64,000 bases of DNA from Paenibacillus_E qinlingensis (lineage in GTDB: Bacteria; Bacillota; Bacilli; Paenibacillales; NBRC-103111), in the NCBI RefSeq assembly GCF_028746185.1, contig NZ_JAQIVH010000044.1, forward strand, positions 62,001 through 126,000, in the 5' to 3' direction. Within the stretch, counting starts at the first letter, position 1, and every line of letters starts with the position of its first letter. Below, one piece after another: positions 27,030 through 35,344 of this stretch. The notes under the pieces are model-generated. The model did no database searches. It worked only from the letters and a program-made list of their open reading frames with translations, and was not told the DNA's origin. Position numbers and translations under genes: made by a program.

Positions 27030-28073
27030 ATGCCGAAATTAGTATTTGAGGAAAATGACATCAGATCAGCCCTTGACCGAGTGGTAGATCGCACGTTTCG
27101 AATGGATTTTGGATGGGATTGGCCAGGTGGTGTCGCATTTTATGGAGTTTGCGAAGCTTACGCGGCTACAGGAAACGAATCGTATCTAACTAGGCTGAAG
27201 GCTTGGGTGGATGAAAATATGGAGGATGGCTTGCCGAGGCTTTCGGTCAATGCGGTGTCCATCGGACACTCCCTTCTTACCCTATACGAAGTGACAAAAG
27301 AAGAGAAATACCTAGATACTGTGAAGGAAATGGCGGAATTCCTAGCGACACAAGCGGAGCGGTTCGGGGACGACATTCTTCAACATACGGTTAATTCCGA
27401 AACGTATAACTTTCCAGAACAAGCATGGGTAGATACGATGTTTATGGCGGGTTACTTCCTACTTCGTGTTGGTATATTGCTGAATAATGATGACTATTTC
27501 GAGCTAGGATTGAAGCAGTATCATGGACATGAGAACGTCCTACAAGATTCGAAAACAAACCTGTACTATCATGGATGGGACAATATCGCTCAAAATAATA
27601 TGTCGGCCATGTTCTGGGCTCGCGGGAACTCTTGGGCAGCTCTCACGATGGCACGAGCACTACATCTCGTCGAAGTTACGCATCCTTCGTTCATGATTAT
27701 TGATGGTTCATTGCGTGATCAACTCAGCGCGCTTGTCCGATTGCAAGATGAATCAGGCTTGTGGCACACCATTCTCAATGATCCGACAGCTCCGCTAGAG
27801 ACTTCAGGATCAGCCGGAATTGCCACTGCTTTGCTTACGCGCGGCAGACTGTACAACAAATACACACAGAAGTCGATCGACGGTATTTTAGCGCGAATTA
27901 CCGAGGAAGGCACCGTAACTGGTGTATCCGCGGGAACGGCTGTTATGAAAAATGCAGAAGGCTACAAAGGCGTGCCCGACAAACGTATTCAAGGTTGGGG
28001 GCAAGGGTTAACCTTGACATTCCTCGCTGAGGTGCTGAATTCGAAGAAAAATAGTTTCGGCAACGGTTGTTAG
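27030..28073 (+). CDS. Unsaturated glucuronyl/rhamnogalacturonyl hydrolase, GH88/GH105 family (YteR-like)
   Basis: 347 residues of the alpha/alpha six-barrel fold. Motifs: DFGWDWPGGVAFYG (near 28-40), PEQAWVDTMFMAGYFL with the catalytic Asp (about 134), WARGNSW (near 195) and RIQGWGQG at the end. These intracellular enzymes hydrate the unsaturated uronic residue left by pectate or rhamnogalacturonan lyases. Start at ATG 27030 behind AGAGGAGA; the upstream in-frame ATG 27009 lacks a site. Fourth gene after the importer and co-transcribed with it, which supports pectin-derived disaccharides as the imported sugar. Confidence 0.88.
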   Translation: MPKLVFEENDIRSALDRVVDRTFRMDFGWDWPGGVAFYGVCEAYAATGNESYLTRLKAWVDENMEDGLPRLSVNAVSIGHSLLTLYEVTKEEKYLDTVKEMAEFLATQAERFGDDILQHTVNSETYNFPEQAWVDTMFMAGYFLLRVGILLNNDDYFELGLKQYHGHENVLQDSKTNLYYHGWDNIAQNNMSAMFWARGNSWAALTMARALHLVEVTHPSFMIIDGSLRDQLSALVRLQDESGLWHTILNDPTAPLETSGSAGIATALLTRGRLYNKYTQKSIDGILARITEEGTVTGVSAGTAVMKNAEGYKGVPDKRIQGWGQGLTLTFLAEVLNSKKNSFGNGC

Positions 28074-28087
28074 AGAGTAGCGGTAAA

Positions 28088-28110
28088 GAGCTTGCCCAAC
28101 GTGGCAAGCT
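28088..28110 (+). terminator. Hairpin after the GH105 gene
   Basis: AGCTTGCC / GGCAAGCT stem with a 6-base loop 15 bp after the stop; no T-run, so its termination strength is uncertain. Confidence 0.45.
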
Positions 28111-28122
28111 TATCCTACCTAA

Positions 28123-28318
28123 GCAGCCCAACCAGCTCAGCTCAGCCTAACCAGCCTAACCAGCCCAACCAGCCCAACCAGCTCAACTCAGCTCAGCCTA
28201 ACCAGACCAACCAGTCCAACCAGCCCAACCAGCCCAACCAGCTCAACTCAGCTCAGCATAACCAGACCAACCAGTCCAACCAGACCAACCAGCTCAACCC
28301 AGCTCAGCCCAACCCAGT
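28123..28318. repeat. C/A-rich tandem repeat array (about 196 bp, 60-bp higher-order period)
   Basis: Built from CCAACCAG-type octamer/decamer units (CAGCCCAAC, CAGACCAAC, CAGTCCAAC, CAGCTCAAC). A 60-bp superunit is visible: 28161-28220 aligns with 28221-28280. The open frame through it encodes only Gln-Pro-Asn repeats without a ribosome site and is not considered a gene. Confidence 0.85.
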
Positions 28319-28350
28319 CTAGCGCCTCAAGCGGCCTCCCGCGCTATGAT

Positions 28351-28543
28351 TAAATGGAAAATATACAGCTATTTCTGCGTAAATCCGTTAAAAATTAAGT
28401 TTAAATGGAAAACCTCCAGTTAATTTCGGTCATTCTCTGCGAAACGCACAGAAACGCCAAGATTAGCTGGAGGTTTTCCTGTTATTTCCTAAAAACTGAG
28501 GAAAAACGAAAAAATAGATGGAGAATTTCCATCTATTTTCCAT
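28351..28543. repeat. Nested inverted repeat block, copy 2 (++-- order)
   Basis: Units at 28351-28380 and 28401-28430 (forward) and 28459-28490 and 28511-28543 (reverse) with core ATGGAAAAnnTnCAgcTATTT. Units 2 and 3 share GGAAAACCTCCAG and are complementary, so an extended hairpin can form. Same architecture as the block at 6971-7157. The rest of the 28074-28578 gap has no gene. Confidence 0.72.
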
Positions 28544-28578
28544 AATCGGCAGATAGTTAGTGAAATGAAACCAATCCT

Positions 28579-29337
28579 CTACTTCTTTCTTCCATACTGT
28601 TTCCCAATGTCCACCATGCGTCGATACAGCTTACGATTAGACATGTTCTTCAGCGGATAGAACTGAGGCCTGGTGTTCACTTCTAGAATCCATGGAATCC
28701 CTTTGGAATCAATCGCGACATCGAGACCCAGTTCTCGGAATCCACGGTTGTGACTATCAAAAGCATACCCGACCGCCACACCTAACTGCTTCAACTGCGC
28801 TTCTCGTTCTTTAATGTCAGAAGAGGAGTAGCCTGCTCCGAGCATGGTGGGCTTGAAATAGCCTATAGTCCCGCCTTGATTATAATTCGTAGCTACTTTA
28901 CCTTGTCTACCGATTTTGGCGAAGAGGCCAGTGCTGACCCATTCACCTTGATTCGTTTTCTGCACCATGACGCGAATATCGAAAGGTCTGCCTTTCGTCT
29001 TGGCGAGCTTAATCCCTTTCTGGAGTAAATAGGAACGCTTACCCGCATGTCTGGATAATTTACTATGCAGCTGCTTCCGCGTGGTATAGAAGTTTTTCGT
29101 GCGATTCAATTGGGTCTGGAAGCCTTTAGGCTTCCACTTGATGCGGATTATATTTGAACCACCGGAACCATCTGTAGGCTTGAAAAAGACTGTTTTATAA
29201 TCATCTAGCATCGTATGCAAATTAGTTCTCGTAAAAAGCAATGTTCGAGGGACATAATGGCGCAATTGAGGTTGTTGAAGCAGCCATTTGGTTTTACGCC
29301 ATTTACTCTTGATTGAACTGCTTTTATACCTGGGCAT
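28579..29337 (-). CDS. YheC/YheD family endospore-coat-associated protein (ATP-grasp fold)
   Basis: 252 residues, basic N-terminus. FFKPTDGSGGSNIIRI (near 70), PFDIRVMVQKTNQGEW (near 150) and EVNTRPQFYP near the C-terminus match the ATP-grasp pattern of YheC/YheD. The family is associated with Bacillus/Paenibacillus spore coats; the reaction is unknown. Start chosen at the internal ATG 29337 behind AGAGGTG; the frame continues upstream to 29415. It stands alone on the minus strand beside the GH42 gene. Confidence 0.85.
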   Translation of the reverse strand: MPRYKSSSIKSKWRKTKWLLQQPQLRHYVPRTLLFTRTNLHTMLDDYKTVFFKPTDGSGGSNIIRIKWKPKGFQTQLNRTKNFYTTRKQLHSKLSRHAGKRSYLLQKGIKLAKTKGRPFDIRVMVQKTNQGEWVSTGLFAKIGRQGKVATNYNQGGTIGYFKPTMLGAGYSSSDIKEREAQLKQLGVAVGYAFDSHNRGFRELGLDVAIDSKGIPWILEVNTRPQFYPLKNMSNRKLYRRMVDIGKQYGRKK

Positions 29338-29446
29338 AGGGAGTACACCTCTTTTTAGACAGCGTATGTGAGGTGCGCGCTGCTTGTCAGTGCTTATACC
29401 CAGATGGTCAATCAAATTTGCTTAGATACTCTCTTACATGACTTTG

Positions 29447-31447
29447 CTACTCAGCTGTGAATTGAATTACTTTGTGTTCATACCGGCTAAGTGTAAGCTG
29501 CCCCTTACGGTAGATGGTTCCTGTGATTGGATCCACGCCATCACGTGGGAGCGTCACGTTGCCGCCTGCACCGTCCATGTTAACCACGACCCATACCTCG
29601 CAGCCATCGCCATGTCTCGGAGCGACAATCGTACCTGCTGTTACATCAGTCCGCAGTTGCACCCCAGCATCATCCGCATACCGCAGGATAAGCTTGTTCA
29701 ACAATTGCTCGCCTTCCTCGCCGGTTGGCATAGAGCCAAGCATGACAATCTTGCCTTTGCCATACGCGCGCTCAGTAATAAAGGCTAGCCCCGGTGTCAG
29801 CCCCGATTCGACGGTTCCGACGGCAACGGCTTCCTTCGGCTCAAAGACGGAGCTCCATAACGAAAGCGGAGCAGCGACGCCAAAGGCGCTGCCAATCGAT
29901 CCGCTGCCATCCATGGGGAACGTATAGACTGTGTCCACACCGGCAAGGTGCTCTAATTCACCGAGTGCAGCATTCGTATGCATGGTGTGTTCTTCGGTGC
30001 GTCCGCCAGAGAGAGGGCCAACCACCCAAACTCCGCCTTCGGCTACGAATGCAGAAGCACGCTTCATCAAATCCTCTGAGATATAAGGGAGGAATGGCGT
30101 AAACAACAGCTTGTACCCATCCAGTTCTGTACCTTCTGGTACGATGTCGCGGTGAATACCTAGATGGAGTATTCGCTCGTAGAAACTAGTTACAAGACCG
30201 CGATGATTCAGCTTCTGATGCGGCTCGGTTTTCAGAAACGCTTTGGCACGATCGGAATAAGTCATAGCAACCTCTGCTTGAGTCGGGCGAGTAGCTAAGA
30301 TCGTGGCTTCGATTTCTTTTCTAGCTTGCTCAACTTCTAACACATTCGGGAAACCAACCGTAGGCTTGCCCCATGTACTGATAACAGAGCCATGTGGCTG
30401 TTCGCATCCTGCCCGCTGCTGTCTCCACAGCCAATAGCAGAAGGCTTCGGCTCCCAGCGCATAAGCGGCAACGGCTTCGGCTTTAAGATAGCCGTTTGGA
30501 TGCGGCTTTGCGTAACTCGCAAGTGAGGCTGCATGGGATGGACTTGTTTCCATGATCCAGTAATCGCGACCGCGCTTAAAGTTCCGCCACAGGTCGTTAT
30601 TTAATAAGTAGTTCGCTGGATGATCGTAAGTAGCATACGTATCGAACGACGCAAAATCCAACTCACGGAATAAACGCTCATTATCTACACTGAAAGCGAC
30701 ACTGCTATTATGCGTGATCGGCGCGTCCGAGAACTGGCGGATAATCGCCGCCTGTTCGTCTGAGAACTGAGCGATTTTCTCCATGGAAAATAGTTGGTAC
30801 ATCGTACTGAGGGAAGAGTTGTGTAAGAACGGCACCGGATCAGGCTGCGGAACTTGCTCGAAGCTATGGTAGTATTCGCTCCAAATTTGCGTGCCCCACG
30901 CCTCGTTCAACTTTTCAACGGTTTCATAACGCGCTTCAAGCCATTCATGCCACTGGACAAGACACGTTCCACACATGCATTCGGATACATGCGCTTTGAA
31001 TTCGTTGTCGATCTGCCAACCGATGAGGCCGGGTAAGCGTCCAATAGCCCTTGCAATGTGCGCGGTGATAATGGAAGCTTTTTCACGAAAATAGGGATGA
31101 TTCGTACACGCATGTTGACGCGACCCATGTCCCATGACCTGCAGCTGCTCATTCACATACATCCGTTCCGGATGACCCTGTGTGAACCAAATCGGTGGTG
31201 TAGGTGTCGGCGTACACATAACGGTTTCTATCCCATTTTCATGCAAGAGGGTAACCATGCGTACAAAAAATCCGAGATCAATCTCACCCTCGTGAGGTTC
31301 CATATTCGACCAAGCGAATTCGCCAATTCGCACGACATTCATGCCAGCTTGCTTCATAAGTTCAATATCTTGCTCAATGACTGATTGTTCCCAAAGTTCA
31401 GGATACCAAGCCGCACCATGATATAGTTTTTTACCCATTACCATCAT
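29447..31447 (-). CDS. Beta-galactosidase, glycoside hydrolase family 42
   Basis: 666 residues. N-terminal HGAAWYPELW and GEFAWSNMEPHEG, acid/base Glu in LIGWQIDNEF (about 149), nucleophile Glu in YWIMETSPSH (about 298), and the Cys cluster HACTNHP...CMCGTC that binds zinc in GH42. A trimerisation domain and a short beta domain follow. It hydrolyses terminal beta-galactosides such as galactan-derived oligosaccharides in the cytoplasm. Three in-frame ATGs (31447, 31444, 31438) follow GAGGATGG; the last gives the best spacing. Monocistronic on the minus strand, divergent from the importer at 31692. Confidence 0.93.
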   Translation of the reverse strand: MMVMGKKLYHGAAWYPELWEQSVIEQDIELMKQAGMNVVRIGEFAWSNMEPHEGEIDLGFFVRMVTLLHENGIETVMCTPTPTPPIWFTQGHPERMYVNEQLQVMGHGSRQHACTNHPYFREKASIITAHIARAIGRLPGLIGWQIDNEFKAHVSECMCGTCLVQWHEWLEARYETVEKLNEAWGTQIWSEYYHSFEQVPQPDPVPFLHNSSLSTMYQLFSMEKIAQFSDEQAAIIRQFSDAPITHNSSVAFSVDNERLFRELDFASFDTYATYDHPANYLLNNDLWRNFKRGRDYWIMETSPSHAASLASYAKPHPNGYLKAEAVAAYALGAEAFCYWLWRQQRAGCEQPHGSVISTWGKPTVGFPNVLEVEQARKEIEATILATRPTQAEVAMTYSDRAKAFLKTEPHQKLNHRGLVTSFYERILHLGIHRDIVPEGTELDGYKLLFTPFLPYISEDLMKRASAFVAEGGVWVVGPLSGGRTEEHTMHTNAALGELEHLAGVDTVYTFPMDGSGSIGSAFGVAAPLSLWSSVFEPKEAVAVGTVESGLTPGLAFITERAYGKGKIVMLGSMPTGEEGEQLLNKLILRYADDAGVQLRTDVTAGTIVAPRHGDGCEVWVVVNMDGAGGNVTLPRDGVDPITGTIYRKGQLTLSRYEHKVIQFTAE

Positions 31448-31589
31448 CCATCCTCTTCATCAGAAAGTTAGTTTCTACTATAAATGCTATTGTAATCAAG
31501 GGCAATAACACATTCTTGCTGGGTAAATAAGGAAGTTTCAACTGTTTTGAGCGGTTTGCACTTTCTTGTATAAGTAGACATTCATGCGC

Positions 31590-31598
31590 TTGGAAGGG
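31590..31598. promoter_or_regulatory. Left arm of an interrupted inverted repeat in the divergent region
   Basis: AGACATTC here is matched by GAATGTCT about 22 bp further right, in the gap between the GH42 gene and the third importer. It may be a regulator site; there is no T-run to suggest termination. Confidence 0.3.
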
Positions 31599-31691
31599 CT
31601 TACAAGAATGTCTGATAGGCGGTTAATCACAGGAGATGCATAATAAGGCTACAAACGCTCACAAGGCGATCATGACATGGAGGTGAAAAGG

Positions 31692-32663
31692 ATGAAGCAG
31701 GCAGCTGCTCCTAACAACAGAGAGCTGGTTCAGGTGAGCGAGGCGAAAGGGCTTCGCAGATCACAGGTGTGGGCAAGGTTGCGCAAGGATAAATGGATCT
31801 ACGCATTGCTAACGCCGGGCTTGTTGTATTTCATTATATTTAAATATGTGCCCATGTGGGGCGTACTGCTTGCCTTTAAGAATTATCAGCCTTTTCTAGG
31901 TTTTTGGAAGAGTGACTGGGTTGGCTTGGAGCATTTCCGTGTGTTTTTTCAGAATCCAGAGTTTTTCATGCTCCTTCGCAATACGCTGTTGCTTTCGTTA
32001 TATAATTTGGTGTTTTACTTTCCAGCACCGATTGTACTTGCACTTTTACTGAATGAGATCAAGGTCAATATGTATAAACGAACCATTCAAACATTAATTT
32101 ATGTGCCGCATTTCATATCATTAGTTATCGTGGCCAGCTTAACTTATGTTTTTCTAACGACACAAGGCGGGTTGGTAAATGAGCTTTTGCAGAAATATGT
32201 GGGTCATAAAATTGACTTCTTAGCTAGTCCGGAATGGTTTCGGCCGATGATTATTATACAAACGATGTGGAAGGAATGCGGGTTTGGCACGATTATCTTC
32301 TTAGCTGCGTTAGCTGGTGTCGATGTGGAACAATATGAAGCTTCCATCGTAGATGGCGCTAACCGCTTCAGACAGCTGTGGCATATTACCCTGCCATCGA
32401 TTCGCAGCACGATCGTTATTCTGCTTATCCTGCGGATGGGCGATGTGTTGGATAACGGTTTTGAGCAAATTTTCCTCATGCTGAATCCATTGAACAGGGA
32501 AGTAGCTGAAGTATTTGATACCTATGTCTATATGATGGGGATCACACAGGGCGCTTTTAGTTATAGTACAGCTGTTGGTTTGTTTAAAGCAGTCATTGGT
32601 GTCATCTTGGTACTAGGTGCCAACTGGACAGCGAAGAGGTTCGGACAATCCGGCATTTATTAA
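31692..32663 (+). CDS. Carbohydrate ABC transporter permease (LplB type)
   Basis: 323 residues, six TM helices after a longer basic N-terminus. LLYFIIFKYVPMWGVLLAFKNY is the LplB signature and YEASIVDGANRFRQLWHITLPSI the EAA loop (near 215). Start at ATG 31692 behind GGAGGTG; ATG 31677 is upstream of that site. First gene of the third importer (LplB-LplC-LplA order). Confidence 0.92.
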   Translation: MKQAAAPNNRELVQVSEAKGLRRSQVWARLRKDKWIYALLTPGLLYFIIFKYVPMWGVLLAFKNYQPFLGFWKSDWVGLEHFRVFFQNPEFFMLLRNTLLLSLYNLVFYFPAPIVLALLLNEIKVNMYKRTIQTLIYVPHFISLVIVASLTYVFLTTQGGLVNELLQKYVGHKIDFLASPEWFRPMIIIQTMWKECGFGTIIFLAALAGVDVEQYEASIVDGANRFRQLWHITLPSIRSTIVILLILRMGDVLDNGFEQIFLMLNPLNREVAEVFDTYVYMMGITQGAFSYSTAVGLFKAVIGVILVLGANWTAKRFGQSGIY

Positions 32664-32696
32664 TACGAATATTATAGGTAAAGGAGGAGAGGGGTT

Positions 32697-33581
32697 TTGG
32701 CAAAGCAATATAAGAGCGTTCCCGGAACCATCTTCGATGTAAGCAATTATATTGTTCTGGGTATCATTGGTATCGTGGCCATACTGCCATTTCTCTATGT
32801 CATAGCAGGGTCGTTTGCTTCAGATGCAGAGTTGACGAGGCGAGCAGTATTCCTTATACCGGAGACGTTTACTTTAGCGGCTTACCGCTTTATTTTCTCA
32901 ACTAGTACGATTTTAAAAAGTATTGGGGTATCGCTTTATGTAATGGTTGTGGGTACCTTCGTAAACTTATTCTTCACTGTTACGATGGCATATGCGCTAT
33001 CGAAGCGGAGTTTAATGGGACGGAATACGGTACTCAATCTGATTATTTTCTCCATGTTGTTTGGCGGCGGCTTAATTCCGACTTTCCTGGTTGTACGTGA
33101 GCTGCATATGTTGGATACCTACTGGGCTTTAATGATTCCAGGCGCGATTAGCGCTTTTAACTTGATTATTGTCAAAAACTTTTTTCAAGAGATCCCTCCG
33201 GAATTAGAGGAAGCAGCGAAGATCGATGGCTGCACGGAGATTGGCCTGCTGTGGCGCATTGTGCTGCCATTATCGATGCCTGTGTTGGCAACTTTCACGT
33301 TATTTTATGCCGTGGGTCATTGGAACAACTTCTTCTCTGCTTTACTGTACATTAACGATCCCTCCAAATGGCCGCTGCAGGTCATGCTCAGACAAATTGT
33401 TTTGCTGTCACAGGCGGCAGCTGGGGATATTAACGCCATGGATCCAAATTTCGTACAACCGCCCGAACAGTCGATCAAAATGGCTGTTATCGTCGTGGGC
33501 ACGATTCCGATTTTGCTTGTCTATCCGTTCCTGCAAAAACATTTTGCTAAAGGGGTCTTGATCGGCTCGGTCAAGGGGTAA
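32697..33581 (+). CDS. Carbohydrate ABC transporter permease (LplC type)
   Basis: 294 residues, six TM helices, EAA loop EEAAKIDGCTEIGLLWRIVLPLSMPV near residue 170, C-terminal LIGSVKG. TTG start at 32697 follows AAGGAGGAGAGG and no ATG fits better. Second gene of the third importer. Confidence 0.92.
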   Translation: MAKQYKSVPGTIFDVSNYIVLGIIGIVAILPFLYVIAGSFASDAELTRRAVFLIPETFTLAAYRFIFSTSTILKSIGVSLYVMVVGTFVNLFFTVTMAYALSKRSLMGRNTVLNLIIFSMLFGGGLIPTFLVVRELHMLDTYWALMIPGAISAFNLIIVKNFFQEIPPELEEAAKIDGCTEIGLLWRIVLPLSMPVLATFTLFYAVGHWNNFFSALLYINDPSKWPLQVMLRQIVLLSQAAAGDINAMDPNFVQPPEQSIKMAVIVVGTIPILLVYPFLQKHFAKGVLIGSVKG

Positions 33582-33628
33582 CGGATTACGATAGAGGCAA
33601 GTCCATAACTTAGAGGAGGCATGTTTAG

Positions 33629-35215
33629 ATGAAGAAAAATGCGAAAAAATGGGTTACCGTAGCAACCGTAGGCACAGCTGTCATGACAACCATCGTTGGT
33701 TGCAGCAGTGACAAAGAGAGTACAGCTACACCAGCAGCAGCTGCCTCAACCACACAAGCAGCTACGCAGACCAAGGCACCAGAGAATCTAGCACCACTGG
33801 AGCTAAGCATCATGCTTCCTATTTTCAAAACGAATTTCCCGAAAGATGATGGTCCTGTTACAACCGAAATTGAGAAGAAAACCAACACCAATATTCATCT
33901 GGAGTGGGTCCCGAACGCTTCCTACACAGATAAATTTAATATTACATTGGCTTCAGGCAAGCTGCCTCAAATTATTTATGTTGGCGATGTGAAGAACCCA
34001 AGTTTCGTTAACGCGGCGAAATCAGGCGCATTCTGGGAAATTGGGAAATATCTGAAGGATTACCCGAACTTAAGCAAAGCCAACCAAGTCATTATGAACA
34101 ACTCATCCATTGATGGGAAAAATTATGGGATTTATCGCGGTCGCGCGCTAGGTCGCAATGGGATCAGTTATCGGAAAGACTGGTTAGAAGCCGTAGGTAT
34201 GCAGCAACCGAAAACGATTGATGATTTCTATGCGATGCTGAAGGCATTCAAGGAGAAAGATCCGGATAAGAACGGTAAAGATGACACCTATGGTATGGTT
34301 CTGGTCAAATGGACAGGGCAATGGGCAAGCGGGTTTGATACCATGAAGCTTTGGTTCGGAGCGCCAAACAAATGGGGTGTCGTAGACGGTAAGCTCATAC
34401 CTGAGCATCAAACGGCCGAATATATGGAAGCGCTTAAATTTATGAAGAAGCTTTATGATGAAAAGCTGATTAATCAAGATTTTGCGGTCTTTGATTCAGC
34501 AAAGTGGAACGATCCTGTTGTTAACAATCAAGCAGGGGTTATCGTAGACGTTACAGATACAGCCTCACGTATTGATGATCGCATTCACGCAGCACTAGCG
34601 AAAGATGGTAAAGATAATCCTAATATTCACTATGTAGATAATATGATTGGTGTCACTGGTAAAAATGGCCTGAAAGCATTACCTACTTCTGGTTTTGCAG
34701 GTATCCTAGCGATCTCGAAGTCCAGTGTGAAAACAGAAGAAGAGCTGAAGCGAGTTCTGAAATTCTTGGATCAAATGAACGAGCCTGATCTTCAAACCCT
34801 AGCTGGATATGGGATTGAAGGTAAGCACTACACCAAAGATGGCGATGCTCTTGTGGCAAGCAAGGATACAGCTCTTCTCGAATCCGAAGTAGAAGGTTTG
34901 AACCAAATGCTGCCATTTATCCCGGAAGATCGCGGCTTGAAAGTGAAGCAAACCCCGCTTCGTTTGCAAACGACGAAGATTCAAAAAGAAGCGGAAGCAG
35001 TCATTGTGGCTAACCCTGTCGAGCCATTCATCTCGGCGGTTTATTCGCAGAAAGGCCAACAGCTGGATAACATCATCAATGATGCACGTATTAAATTTAT
35101 CGTCGGTCAAAGTGATGAAGCGGCTCTGAAGGCTGCATTTGACACGTGGAAGAAATCAGGCGGGGATGATTTGGTGAAGGAAATGAACGACTTGTATGTT
35201 GCTGCGAAGAAATAA
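33629..35215 (+). CDS. Extracellular sugar-binding lipoprotein (LplA type)
   Basis: 528 residues. Lipobox TIVGC (Cys 25), Ala/Thr linker, large SBP domain (IEKKTNTNIHLEWVPN near 85; DKNGKDDTYGMVLVKW near 213 resembles an EF-hand-like calcium loop; GYGIEGKHYTKDGD near 392). Ribosome site AGAGGAGG. Ligand unknown. A terminator follows. Confidence 0.93.
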   Translation: MKKNAKKWVTVATVGTAVMTTIVGCSSDKESTATPAAAASTTQAATQTKAPENLAPLELSIMLPIFKTNFPKDDGPVTTEIEKKTNTNIHLEWVPNASYTDKFNITLASGKLPQIIYVGDVKNPSFVNAAKSGAFWEIGKYLKDYPNLSKANQVIMNNSSIDGKNYGIYRGRALGRNGISYRKDWLEAVGMQQPKTIDDFYAMLKAFKEKDPDKNGKDDTYGMVLVKWTGQWASGFDTMKLWFGAPNKWGVVDGKLIPEHQTAEYMEALKFMKKLYDEKLINQDFAVFDSAKWNDPVVNNQAGVIVDVTDTASRIDDRIHAALAKDGKDNPNIHYVDNMIGVTGKNGLKALPTSGFAGILAISKSSVKTEEELKRVLKFLDQMNEPDLQTLAGYGIEGKHYTKDGDALVASKDTALLESEVEGLNQMLPFIPEDRGLKVKQTPLRLQTTKIQKEAEAVIVANPVEPFISAVYSQKGQQLDNIINDARIKFIVGQSDEAALKAAFDTWKKSGGDDLVKEMNDLYVAAKK

Positions 35216-35232
35216 ATAATAAGTACATGGAT

Positions 35233-35260
35233 GAGCGCCCGAGAGGGTGCTCTTTCTTTT
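35233..35260 (+). terminator. Rho-independent terminator of the third importer
   Basis: GAGCGCCC / GGGTGCTC stem with GAGA tetraloop and TTTCTTTT tail. Confidence 0.8.
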
Positions 35261-35344
35261 GGGCTCAAAACAGTTGTTTTCTAACTTTTTCTGATATGCT
35301 AGGATACAAAGAGAGTCATAATGAAAGACAGAGGGGTCTATGAG

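Noticed and set aside
28123..28318. CRISPR array
   Set aside because: Repeats are contiguous and short without unique spacers, and no cas genes are present.
28092..28322. Open frame of Gln-Pro-Asn repeats
   Set aside because: No ribosome site; it is the translation of the tandem C/A-rich repeat array.
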